From Bacteroidales bacterium (GTDB lineage: Bacteria; Bacteroidota; Bacteroidia; Bacteroidales; F082): a stretch of DNA of 49,779 bases. Location: contig JAEEON010000055.1 in NCBI GenBank assembly GCA_016284305.1, positions 1 through 49,779 of the forward strand, read 5' to 3'. Positions within the stretch are counted from its first letter, which is position 1. Each line of letters begins with the position of its first letter. This document shows, piece by piece, positions 27,221 to 35,204 of this stretch. The notes below the pieces were generated by a model. That model had not been told where the DNA came from and did not search any database. It saw only the letters and a list, made by a program, of their open reading frames with translations. The position numbers and the translations under genes are program-made.

Positions 27221-28735
27221 ATGAAAAAGACCCATTATATCAGTTCGAAGGAACTCACATTCAAGCAAGTCAACGAAATCATCACCAAAGGTTATCATCT
27301 GGCTCTTTCCGATGAGGCCATCCAACGCATCCAACATTGCCGCGACTATCTCGACAAGAAGATGGAGAATCCGGAGAAGCCCATCTATGGTGTCACCACC
27401 GGCTTTGGTTCCCTTTGCGACCACAGCATCTCGAAGGAAGACCTGAGCACCTTACAGAAGAACCTCGTGATGTCACATGCCTGCGGCACGGGCGAGATGG
27501 TCCCCAAAGAGATCATCAAGCTGATGTTGCTCCTCAAGGTGCAAAGTCTCAGCTACGGCAACAGCGGTGTGCAGGTAGTTACCGTTCAGCGGTTGATCGA
27601 CTTTTTCAACAACGATGTCCTGCCTGTGGTTTACAACCAAGGCTCTTTGGGCGCTTCGGGCGACCTGGCACCCTTGGCCAACCTAATGCTGCCTTTGCTC
27701 GGTTTGGGCGAAGTCCATTATAAAGGCAAGATTGTTGCAGCCCAACAGATCCTCGACAAGTTCGGTTGGAAGCCCATCACTTTGCAATCGAAAGAAGGCT
27801 TGGCCTTGCTCAACGGCACGCAGTTCATGAGCAGCTACGGCACCTACGTGTTGCTTAAGGCTTTCCGACTGAGCTACCTTGCCGACTTGATCGGCTGCGT
27901 CTCCCTTGAGGCTTTTGACGGCCGTATCGAGCCTTTCTTTGATCAGGTCCATCAGATCCGTCATCACAACGGCCAAATCGTCACAGCCAAGCGTGTACGT
28001 CAGTTCACGGAAGGCAGCCAGCTGATTTCGAGAGAGAAGAAGCACGTTCAAGATCCGTATTCCTTCCGTTGCATGCCTCAGGTGCATGGAGCCTCGAAGG
28101 ATGCCATCGACTATGTGGCATCGGTGTTCAGTGAAGAGATCAATGCTGTCACCGACAACCCGACCATCTTCCCCGATGAGGACTTGGTCATCTCTGCTGG
28201 CAACTTCCATGGTCAGCCTTTGGCCATCACCCTCGACTTCTTGGCCATCGCCATGGCGGAGCTTGGCAACATCAGTGAGCGCCGCATCTATCAGCTTATC
28301 AGCGGCAAACGTGGCCTTCCCTCCTTCCTCGTCGCTGAGCCCGGTCTCAACTCCGGTTTTATGATTCCACAATATGCTGCGGCTTCCATCGTGAGCCAAA
28401 GCAAACAGCTCTGCACTCCTGCTTCTGTTGACAGCATCGAGTCGTCGCAAGGTCAGGAGGACCATGTGAGCATGGGAGCCAACGCTGCCACCAAGGCCTT
28501 GAGAGTGGCCGAGAACTTAGAGCGCGTGCTGGCCATCGAACTATTCAACGCTGCTCAAGCTTTGGAGTTCCGCCGTCCGCTGAAGTCGTCGAAGACCATT
28601 GAGAATTTTGTGGCCGAATACCGCAAAGTGGTTGAGTTTGTCCGCATCGACAAGGTCATGTACACCGAGATTGCCAAGAGCGTGCAGTTTGTGAAGGACT
28701 ACCCGATTGCGTTTGATGATCTGAAGAACAAATAA
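27221..28735 (+). CDS. hutH: Histidine ammonia-lyase
   Basis: A 504-residue aromatic amino acid lyase that converts L-histidine to urocanate and ammonia, the first step of histidine breakdown. The Ala145-Ser146-Gly147 triplet (GSLGASGDLAPLANL) forms the MIO cofactor. The active-site segments MSHACGTGE, NGTQFM, and the C-terminal SQGQEDHVSMG are intact. The length (about 505) fits histidase more than plant-type PAL. Tyrosine lyases share this fold, but the SHACGTG segment fits HAL. The other hut genes (hutU, hutI) are not in the window. The start at 27221 is chosen over an upstream in-frame start inside hisS. The next gene begins 3 bp after the stop. Confidence 0.93.
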   Translation: MKKTHYISSKELTFKQVNEIITKGYHLALSDEAIQRIQHCRDYLDKKMENPEKPIYGVTTGFGSLCDHSISKEDLSTLQKNLVMSHACGTGEMVPKEIIKLMLLLKVQSLSYGNSGVQVVTVQRLIDFFNNDVLPVVYNQGSLGASGDLAPLANLMLPLLGLGEVHYKGKIVAAQQILDKFGWKPITLQSKEGLALLNGTQFMSSYGTYVLLKAFRLSYLADLIGCVSLEAFDGRIEPFFDQVHQIRHHNGQIVTAKRVRQFTEGSQLISREKKHVQDPYSFRCMPQVHGASKDAIDYVASVFSEEINAVTDNPTIFPDEDLVISAGNFHGQPLAITLDFLAIAMAELGNISERRIYQLISGKRGLPSFLVAEPGLNSGFMIPQYAAASIVSQSKQLCTPASVDSIESSQGQEDHVSMGANAATKALRVAENLERVLAIELFNAAQALEFRRPLKSSKTIENFVAEYRKVVEFVRIDKVMYTEIAKSVQFVKDYPIAFDDLKNK

Positions 28736-28738
28736 ACC

Positions 28739-29245
28739 ATGAACGATATCCAGGAACCGGTGAGAAGACCCGTGGGGATGACCATCCTCTTGGTATTGTC
28801 GTTGATCAACGCACTCTTCCAAATTTTCAGCTCCATCTTCACCTATCTTTTCATGCCTTTCATGAAGGAGATGATGGAGAGCGGCCAATTGGAAGAGCAG
28901 TTGCAGCTCTTCATGCCGAACATGGAGGAGGCCATGCGCCAGACGATGTTAGACAACTTGGCGACACAGATAGGCGTACAGCCCATCTATTATCTGCTGA
29001 TTGCTGTGTTGTTTATCGGTTCCTTGGTGGGAGTTCTCAAGATGTTCAAGCTACAACGAATTGGTTTTCATATCTATAGCATCTCTCAGATGTTGATTTT
29101 GATTACCCAGGTGGCTTACATCTATTCGAAAGAGTCACAGAGTCCGTTTTTCAACGAGTTCTTGATGACTTTGATGTTCATATTGTTATATCATCTCTAT
29201 TTCAAGAGAATTGAGAATTATGGCACCAGAAGGCAAAATCTTTGA
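28739..29245 (+). CDS. Small integral membrane protein, unknown function
   Basis: A 168-residue protein with about four hydrophobic helices (near residues 13-40, 82-103, 109-128 and 139-155) and an amphipathic, Met/Glu-rich loop between the first two (FMKEMMESGQLEEQLQLF). I recognise no domain beyond a general resemblance to Bacteroidetes conserved membrane proteins. It starts 3 bp after hutH and overlaps the next gene, so it is the fourth gene of the run beginning at 24425. A transport role in histidine use is possible but not supported by any motif. Confidence 0.7.
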   Translation: MNDIQEPVRRPVGMTILLVLSLINALFQIFSSIFTYLFMPFMKEMMESGQLEEQLQLFMPNMEEAMRQTMLDNLATQIGVQPIYYLLIAVLFIGSLVGVLKMFKLQRIGFHIYSISQMLILITQVAYIYSKESQSPFFNEFLMTLMFILLYHLYFKRIENYGTRRQNL

Positions 29246-29654
29246 TCTCAAGCCCGAGCTCACGTTGGCGATGAAGTTGGCGGCGGCATTTGCCATCACC
29301 TACTACGGCATGTTGTTCCTGTTTGAGGTATTGACTCTGGTGTTTCTCCATTATTCCATTGACTCATACTATCTCGGCAGCGATTACGCTGCCGAGATAG
29401 GGTCGAGGAACCTGGTGTTCCTCATCATCGAGTTGGTGCTTTCCGGATTGCTGGTATTCAGTTTAATACAGATTTTCCGGAAGAAAGAGTATGGCAAGGC
29501 CATCTTTGTGGTAGTCACCCTGATTCTGATTGTGTTCCAGCTCTGGACCACGGGCATTCATCCTTGGGTGAAGTACGCCTTGGAGGTGCTGACGGTTTTG
29601 TTAATCGCGCCTCTTAAGATTTTGCCTGCTCGTAACCGGCGTGAAGCGCATTGA
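29220..29654 (+). CDS. Small integral membrane protein, unknown function
   Basis: A 144-residue protein with four predicted membrane helices (about residues 18-45, 65-85, 92-110 and 117-135). The ATG at 29220 lies inside the end of the upstream gene (26-bp overlap), and the 3' end overlaps iorB on the other strand by 41 bp. Its coding sequence contains a perfect 14-bp inverted repeat at 29369-29400, encoding YLGSDYAAEIG in a loop between helices. Family not recognised. Confidence 0.65.
   Translation: MAPEGKIFDLKPELTLAMKLAAAFAITYYGMLFLFEVLTLVFLHYSIDSYYLGSDYAAEIGSRNLVFLIIELVLSGLLVFSLIQIFRKKEYGKAIFVVVTLILIVFQLWTTGIHPWVKYALEVLTVLLIAPLKILPARNRREAH
29369..29400. repeat. Perfect 14-bp inverted repeat inside a coding sequence
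   Basis: CTATCTCGGCAGCG, loop ATTA, CGCTGCCGAGATAG. In RNA this would form a very stable stem-loop within the last gene of the run. Confidence 0.85.
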
Positions 29655-30183
29655 GGTTCACCTCGACGACTTCGGCGCCTTTGTTGCCGAAAATATGGCT
29701 GATGGCCTCTTCCACCTTACCCAGTTCAATGCCAAGATAAGGCACGGTAGCTCCGAGGAGCACCATATTGGAACGTGCCTTGATCGTCTTGGCAATCTCT
29801 GAGGCGTTGAAGCACACCAAGTTCTTCACCTTACGCAGCTCGGCATAGACCTTGTCGATGTCGGGATAATTGTTGATGTTGACAAAGGGGTCGCTATTGG
29901 TGATGATCCAACCGTCCTTGGCGAGCCAAGGCAGGTAGCGAAGAGCTTCCATCGGTTCGCTGGAGAGGATGATGTCGGCATGACCTTCGGGGATGACATC
30001 GGCAAAGATCTCATCGCTGGAGAGGCGGAGGTGAGAGAACACCGAGCCTCCGCGTTGCGACATGCCGTGAATCTCTGATTGTTTGAGGTTCAGGCCCATA
30101 TTCAAGGCGGCATCCGAGATGATCTTGGCCACTGAAACAATGCCATCGCCACCGACGCCACATAAAACGATATCTTTTTTCAT
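29614..30183 (-). CDS. iorB: Indolepyruvate:ferredoxin oxidoreductase, beta (gamma-domain) subunit
   Basis: A 189-residue subunit with the pyruvate/ketoisovalerate oxidoreductase gamma domain (start MKKDIVLCGVGGDGIVSVAKII; GMSQRGGSVFSHLR). Together with IorA it oxidises aryl-pyruvates from Trp, Phe and Tyr to aryl-acetyl-CoA, CO2 and reduced ferredoxin, used in anaerobic amino acid fermentation. It is 34 bp downstream of iorA on the same strand. The spacer holds a small tandem of TTCAGTTGTTCA-like words. It converges with and overlaps the membrane protein gene ending at 29654. Confidence 0.92.
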   Translation of the reverse strand: MKKDIVLCGVGGDGIVSVAKIISDAALNMGLNLKQSEIHGMSQRGGSVFSHLRLSSDEIFADVIPEGHADIILSSEPMEALRYLPWLAKDGWIITNSDPFVNINNYPDIDKVYAELRKVKNLVCFNASEIAKTIKARSNMVLLGATVPYLGIELGKVEEAISHIFGNKGAEVVEVNLNALHAGYEQAKS

Positions 30184-30217
30184 AGTTATTCAGTTGTTCA
30201 GTTAATCAGTTGTTCAA

Positions 30218-31798
30218 TTATTTTTTAAGATGCTTCTTCAGCTCGACGATGCAGGTACGATGTGGGATGATGACCGAGACACCGTTGTAGTTGACTTCTT
30301 CTTCGATGACCTTGACGTTTTCTGCATGGTTCTTTGGCAGCGGGACGATGTCGCGGATATGTTCAGGGGCGACACCGATGCCTTCGCAAATCTGGCGCAA
30401 CTTATTGTTGGCCGATGAGGGCTGACCGCCGGTCATGGCGGTGATGTCGTTATCGAGAATCATGACGACGACATTGGCTTTTTCATTGACGCAGTCGAGC
30501 AAGCCGGTAATGCCGCTATGTCCGAAGGTGCCGTCGCCGATGACTGCCACTGCCGGGAAGATGCCCACCTCGCTGGCACCTTTGGCCATGGTGATGGAGG
30601 CACCCATGCAGACGGTGGTTTGGATGGCGCCCATGTTGAAGCCTAAGGTATAGCATCCGATGTCGCCGAACACTTTGCCACCCTTATGGTTGGCCATCAC
30701 CTCGTTCAAGGCCGTGTAGCTATCCACGTGAGGACATCCTTGGCACAACGCCGGAGGACGAGCGGTGACCACATCAGGAACGGTGAACTCCGACTCGGTC
30801 TTCATACCCAAAGCCTTGGCCACCTTCTCAGCGTTCAGCTCACCATCGCGACGGATGGTCTCATCAAGGCGTCCCATGACTTTCTTGCCTTTGCCCAGGA
30901 AGCCCTTGATCAGCTCCTCAACAAATGGCTGACCGTCTTCAAGGACCAGCAGTTCATCGACTTCGTCATATAGCTTGTTGATCATGTCGAAAGGCAACGG
31001 ATATTGGGTGATCTTCACCACGGGATAAGGGCATTGACCTCCCGGGTAGTTCTCCATCAGGTAGTTATAGGCGATTCCGGTGGTGATGATACCGAGTTTC
31101 TTGTTGCTGCCTTCGAAATACTTGTTGTAGCCTGAAGTCTCTGATGATTTGGTGAAAGCAGGTTGTTTGTCAATCAGGTCCCTATAGAGACGTTTCGCAT
31201 TGGCCGGAAGGAGGACGAACGACTTGGCATCGGCAGGTTCGGTGAGTTCGTTTTGTTTGCGGACAGGCTTACGCACCACACCGGCGCGGCTATGGGCGAG
31301 ACGGGTGGGGATACGGTAGAGCACCGGGGTCCCAAGGGTCTCACTCAGTTCGAAACCGAAATGAACCATATCGTAAGCTTCCTGTTGGTTGGAAGGCTCC
31401 AGCATCGGGATCATTGCCCAATGGCCATAGAAACGGCTATCTTGCTCATCTTGTGAAGAGAACATGCTTGGATCGTCGGCCACCACGACGAGGACGCCTT
31501 TCGTGCCGATGATGGCGGCGTTCATGAAGGGGTCGCCGCAGACATTCAAGCCGACGTGCTTCATGCAAGTCATCGCACGTTTGCCGGCATAGGCCACACC
31601 GATGGATGCCTCCAATGCCGTCTTCTCGTTGGCGCACCAGTTAGCGCGGACACCGAGTTCCTTGGCTTGTTTGGATTTCATAACATATTCCGTGATCTGA
31701 GTTGAGGGCGTGCCGGGATAACTGTTGATGGCACTGCCTCCCGCATCGATGAAACCTTGAGCAATGGCCTCATCTCCGAGTAACAATAATTTCTCCAT
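30218..31798 (-). CDS. iorA: Indolepyruvate:ferredoxin oxidoreductase, alpha subunit (no C-terminal ferredoxin domain)
   Basis: A 526-residue thiamine-diphosphate enzyme subunit. Residues ~1-230 form the pyrimidine-binding domain (GDEAIAQGFIDAGGSAINSYPGTPSTQITE). Residues ~350-500 form the diphosphate-binding domain (GDIGCYTLG, then GDGTFGHSGITGLLDCVNEKANVVVMILDN). Many IorA proteins exceed 600 residues because of a two-cluster 4Fe-4S domain at the C-terminus. Here the protein ends right after VSVIIPHRTCIVELKK, with no CxxCxxCxxxCP motif. Electrons must pass through another partner or directly to ferredoxin. Short forms are, as far as I recall, known in Bacteroidales, so this is not necessarily damage. 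Confidence 0.9.
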   Translation of the reverse strand: MEKLLLLGDEAIAQGFIDAGGSAINSYPGTPSTQITEYVMKSKQAKELGVRANWCANEKTALEASIGVAYAGKRAMTCMKHVGLNVCGDPFMNAAIIGTKGVLVVVADDPSMFSSQDEQDSRFYGHWAMIPMLEPSNQQEAYDMVHFGFELSETLGTPVLYRIPTRLAHSRAGVVRKPVRKQNELTEPADAKSFVLLPANAKRLYRDLIDKQPAFTKSSETSGYNKYFEGSNKKLGIITTGIAYNYLMENYPGGQCPYPVVKITQYPLPFDMINKLYDEVDELLVLEDGQPFVEELIKGFLGKGKKVMGRLDETIRRDGELNAEKVAKALGMKTESEFTVPDVVTARPPALCQGCPHVDSYTALNEVMANHKGGKVFGDIGCYTLGFNMGAIQTTVCMGASITMAKGASEVGIFPAVAVIGDGTFGHSGITGLLDCVNEKANVVVMILDNDITAMTGGQPSSANNKLRQICEGIGVAPEHIRDIVPLPKNHAENVKVIEEEVNYNGVSVIIPHRTCIVELKKHLKK

Positions 31799-31843
31799 TC
31801 TATTATGTGTTATGATGTTGTTTCACTAATATTGCTTCAGGCA

Positions 31844-31851
31844 CAAAGATA
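31844..31851 (-). promoter_or_regulatory. -7 element for iorAB
   Basis: TATCTTTG on the minus strand, 45 bp upstream of the ATG at 31798, in the gap after the amidase gene. Confidence 0.55.
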
Positions 31852-31878
31852 AGAATAAATCCCGTGTCACAAACATTT

Positions 31879-33585
31879 TTAGTGAATAATTCTTTCAACA
31901 AAACGAGCACCGGTGGTTTGGCTAGTGCATTGAAGTGTATAGATTCCACGAGGCCAACGGGATACGTCGATGGTGAGAGGGGATTGTTCCGTCGTTTGGA
32001 AGAAAACTCGTCCCACGACATCAAACACCTTGACCTCGAATTGGTCATCAGAACTGAGACTCACTTTGATATGATCATCGGCAGGATTCGGGGTCACGAT
32101 GATCGGGACTTGCTCGTCAGACGATGCCACGTCAGCGTGACTCACTTTCCAGTTCGCTCTCCATCCTCCAGCACTGGTGGCACAGTCGGAACGAAATTCC
32201 ACACAAAGCGTGTTACCCGAGGAGGTCACGCTGCCTGGGGAATGCGTGTTCCAACGTCCAATTTTGGGTGCATACACATTACTGCCATCATAGATCCATA
32301 GAAAATCGTAATCCTTTTCTAAATCAAAACTACTGAAAGTCAGGGTGATAGCGGTATTTACAGCACTCTGGATCAGCCATATGCGACGTTCATCATCACC
32401 ATAATTCAGATGGTTCAAGGTCCCTTCTTCTACTCCAGCGCCTCCAAGATAAGTGATGGGTGTGCCTTCGTTGATTTTCTTGTAATAGTAGTTCCAATCC
32501 CAGTATGGTCCGGGATCGGTATGCGATTGGTCCGGATAATGTTGATGTCCACGGATTTTTATGCAAGCCGTTTCGCCGCCCAAGTCATGCAGGCCAGTGT
32601 TGAGGGCCATGCCATTGTCCAAGGTATCGAAATAGAAAGTTCGATGGCCATCGATGCTCTCGTAACGGGAACAGATATCGCGCACCAGACGGGATGAGGA
32701 GGCATACATGGCTTCGGTGAAAAAGCTGATGATATCGCCATAAGCTTCATGCTCGATGCCGATGGTGTAGCCGTTGGCGGTCCGTGCGTGCCAGGCCTTG
32801 TCGCGCTCGCGGACCATCTGGGTCACCTGTCCGTCGAAGGAACGAATCACATAATGGGCTGAGACCTGGGAATCACAATTCTGAAACCAGCTGATACATC
32901 CCGCATAGGAGCCTTCCGTATAATGGATCACCACGCCACTGATGGGCTTGGTACGTTCTTCAAAATTGCATTCCGGAGCAGGTACCCATAAAGCCTCGGG
33001 GTAATCCGTTTCTTTCGAGAATGACAGACCCGTGGACGAGAGCATCTCATAATCCTCTTTAAACAAGGACTTGAGATCCGAACCGAGATAATGATACACC
33101 GAATATAGCATCATCATCATAGGAAGTTCATCTTTCTCCTCCCGCAAAGGCAGCTCTGACAGCTCTTGGATGAGAGGAATGCATGACTCCGGAGTATCCA
33201 TACTGACACGCAACTCTTCAGCTACCATCACCATAGCTTTGGCATAGGCTGTCACGTTGGTTTCGGGATCGGAAAGAATCGCTTCTTCGGAGATGCCTGA
33301 CAATTTGGCAACAAGCGGCAAGTTCTCACGAAAACACCCTTTGCCGTTTTTCACCAGGCCCATCATGCCATAGGCACGAGGCATGGCAGAAGGGTCGTCC
33401 ACGTCGAAGCTGTAATCCGCATCCGTCAGGTGATGGCCTTGAGTGTTAGTAAGGGAGATGGCCCGCAACAAGCCATGGGGAATCTCAGGAAACTGCTTTT
33501 CGACACGGTCAAAGACATCGACTTGCTGAGCTGATAATCCGAGTCCAAAACCAACAAGCACAAATAGCAATAGGACCTTTTTCAT
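31879..33585 (-). CDS. Secreted N-acetylmuramoyl-L-alanine amidase with CUB and T9SS sorting domains
   Basis: A 568-residue protein. Signal peptide (1-~19), an N-terminal helical region, then an amidase_2 domain (about residues 215-380). The domain holds the zinc-site motifs VVIHYTEG, HARTANGYTIGIEHE and GHQHYPDQSHTDPGPYW. A CUB-like domain follows (about 395-485, LTFSSFDLEKDYDFLWIYDG), and then a type A T9SS sorting domain (VTPNPADDHIKVSL to IIH). It should be secreted or attached to the cell surface through T9SS. The N-terminal AMPRAYGMMGL segment resembles lysozyme-like regions in related proteins, but I cannot name it. Possible roles are attack on other bacteria or peptidoglycan scavenging; self wall turnover is less likely outside the periplasm. 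Confidence 0.9.
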   Translation of the reverse strand: MKKVLLLFVLVGFGLGLSAQQVDVFDRVEKQFPEIPHGLLRAISLTNTQGHHLTDADYSFDVDDPSAMPRAYGMMGLVKNGKGCFRENLPLVAKLSGISEEAILSDPETNVTAYAKAMVMVAEELRVSMDTPESCIPLIQELSELPLREEKDELPMMMMLYSVYHYLGSDLKSLFKEDYEMLSSTGLSFSKETDYPEALWVPAPECNFEERTKPISGVVIHYTEGSYAGCISWFQNCDSQVSAHYVIRSFDGQVTQMVRERDKAWHARTANGYTIGIEHEAYGDIISFFTEAMYASSSRLVRDICSRYESIDGHRTFYFDTLDNGMALNTGLHDLGGETACIKIRGHQHYPDQSHTDPGPYWDWNYYYKKINEGTPITYLGGAGVEEGTLNHLNYGDDERRIWLIQSAVNTAITLTFSSFDLEKDYDFLWIYDGSNVYAPKIGRWNTHSPGSVTSSGNTLCVEFRSDCATSAGGWRANWKVSHADVASSDEQVPIIVTPNPADDHIKVSLSSDDQFEVKVFDVVGRVFFQTTEQSPLTIDVSRWPRGIYTLQCTSQTTGARFVERIIH

Positions 33586-33605
33586 GTTTTATCTTCTTTG
33601 ATAGG

Positions 33606-33613
33606 CAAAAGTA
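33606..33613 (-). promoter_or_regulatory. -7 element for the amidase gene
   Basis: TACTTTTG on the minus strand, 20 bp upstream of the ATG at 33585. Confidence 0.45.
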
Positions 33614-33710
33614 ACCATTTTTGGAATAAAATTTGAGAAAATAATTTCTTTTGGTGTAACTATTTTGGAGTTCACACGTTATACATCATCGAAAAACAAC
33701 CAGAAAAAAA

Positions 33711-34136
33711 ATGAGCAACAACAAACGACTTGAACGAGACATCCGCAACAAAGCCATCGGGGGTGTCTGCTCCGGATTGGCCAATTATTTTGACATGGAT
33801 CCGGCATTTTGGCGTGTATTGTTCTTCTTCCTGTTCTTCTTTGGAGCTTCAGGATTACTGATCTACCTCATCCTTTGGGCGGTGATGCCATCCAAGAAAG
33901 ATTATAGCGAGCCAACGGCTGAGGCACAATATGCAGTCTCGACGGATTCTTCCAACGAGCAAAAGAAAAAGAACGGCAACATGGCTGCTGGTCTTATCCT
34001 CATTGTCATCGGTATAGTGTGTTTAGTTGGCCGGTACATTCCCGAAATCAACTGGCGCACTGCTTGGCCGATTCTCTTAATTATCCTTGGTCTTGTTCTC
34101 ATCATCCCAATAAACAGCAGAAATCATGAAAAGTAG
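33711..34136 (+). CDS. PspC-domain membrane protein
   Basis: A 141-residue protein. The PspC domain covers about residues 3-60 (RLERDIRNKAIGGVCSGLANYFDMDPAFWRVLFF... to LWAVMPSKK). A polar linker follows, and a second hydrophobic pair (AAGLILIVIGIVCLVGRY and WPILLIILGLVLII) resembles the LiaI/LiaF membrane region. PspC proteins sense or counter envelope stress. The stop overlaps the next gene by 11 bp, so the two are translated together. No phage-shock regulator is nearby. Confidence 0.88.
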   Translation: MSNNKRLERDIRNKAIGGVCSGLANYFDMDPAFWRVLFFFLFFFGASGLLIYLILWAVMPSKKDYSEPTAEAQYAVSTDSSNEQKKKNGNMAAGLILIVIGIVCLVGRYIPEINWRTAWPILLIILGLVLIIPINSRNHEK

Positions 34137-35091
34137 AAATTTATTCGTGGGCATCCTCATCTTGTTTGCCGGTGTCGTTGCCTTGCTCTCCACCTTACAC
34201 GTCTTCGATTTCCATTGGTCTGTCGCTTGGACATTATGGCCGATGATCTTGATTATCTGTGGCATCGCCATGTTACCTCTGAACGAATACGTCAAGTCGG
34301 CAATCTTAGTGGTTGCCCTTGGCATGGGCTGCTTGCTTTATCATGTGGAAAATCGGGGGTACCAAGGCAATCCCGTGACTCGTTTCATCAACCGCCATGT
34401 CAGCAATTGGGATTGGGACGATGACACTGACGACGAGGATTACACCGCTAGTAAAACGGATGCCGACATCGCTGATGAGCAACACTTCTCCGAGCCTTAT
34501 CAAGAGGTTGCCAAGGCGAGCATCGACATTGACTTTGGTGCGGGAGACCTGACGGTAAAAGCTCCTTGCGCCGAGTTAGTGAAAGCCGACATTGAGAGCA
34601 ACTTCGTGAATTACAGTTTCCGTAGCGAAAAGGGCGACGACAACACCGCCATCTATCTGACGGGAAAGGGACATTCGAAAAAGATCGGGAAAGACAACAT
34701 GAACGATCTCGACCTTGCCTTGTGCGCACAGCCCGTATGGGACTTCAGCCTCGACATGGGTGCGGCCAATGCTGAACTTGACCTCACACCGTATAAGATG
34801 GGCAACATCAAGATCAACGGCGGTGCCTGCGACCTCGACCTCAAGCTTGGGGACAACGGATGCGATACCAAGGTCACTATCAACACGGGTGCTTCCGACA
34901 TCGACATCAAGGTGCCGTCCACCATGGACTGCCAGGTCAACCTCGAGTCGGCCATCATTGGCAAGGATTTCATCGGATTCGAGAAAATCGAACGCGGTGT
35001 TTGGCGGACACCAGGATTCGGACAAAACGAGCATAAAATCATCATCGACTTGAGCTGTGCCGTCTCCGACCTTTCCGTGGTCCGCTATTGA
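34126..35091 (+). CDS. LiaF-like membrane protein with cell-wall stress domain
   Basis: A 321-residue protein. Its N-terminal three or four membrane helices (about residues 5-72) resemble the LiaI/DUF5668 region, including the W-P-hydrophobic pattern repeated in the upstream PspC protein. An acidic linker (WDWDDDTDDEDY) leads to a beta-helical C-terminal domain (~125-321) made of regular 'G.A...L.L' turns, like LiaF/DUF4097-type adhesin folds. Coupled to the PspC gene by an 11-bp overlap. A shared envelope-stress function is likely; the exact role is unknown. Confidence 0.82.
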   Translation: MKSRNLFVGILILFAGVVALLSTLHVFDFHWSVAWTLWPMILIICGIAMLPLNEYVKSAILVVALGMGCLLYHVENRGYQGNPVTRFINRHVSNWDWDDDTDDEDYTASKTDADIADEQHFSEPYQEVAKASIDIDFGAGDLTVKAPCAELVKADIESNFVNYSFRSEKGDDNTAIYLTGKGHSKKIGKDNMNDLDLALCAQPVWDFSLDMGAANAELDLTPYKMGNIKINGGACDLDLKLGDNGCDTKVTINTGASDIDIKVPSTMDCQVNLESAIIGKDFIGFEKIERGVWRTPGFGQNEHKIIIDLSCAVSDLSVVRY

Positions 35092-35166
35092 TAACACCCC
35101 TCGTAATAAATGCTAACCCTCAAAGAAAAACACGAATAACTTAGTGAATTATTTACACAAAAACTC

Positions 35167-35174
35167 TATCTTTG
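35167..35174 (+). promoter_or_regulatory. -7 element for the TonB-dependent receptor gene
   Basis: TATCTTTG, 30 bp before the ATG at 35205. It overlaps an upstream in-frame start at 35172, which is therefore rejected. Confidence 0.6.
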
Positions 35175-35204
35175 CAGATTCGTTACACACTAAAAACAAC
35201 GATC

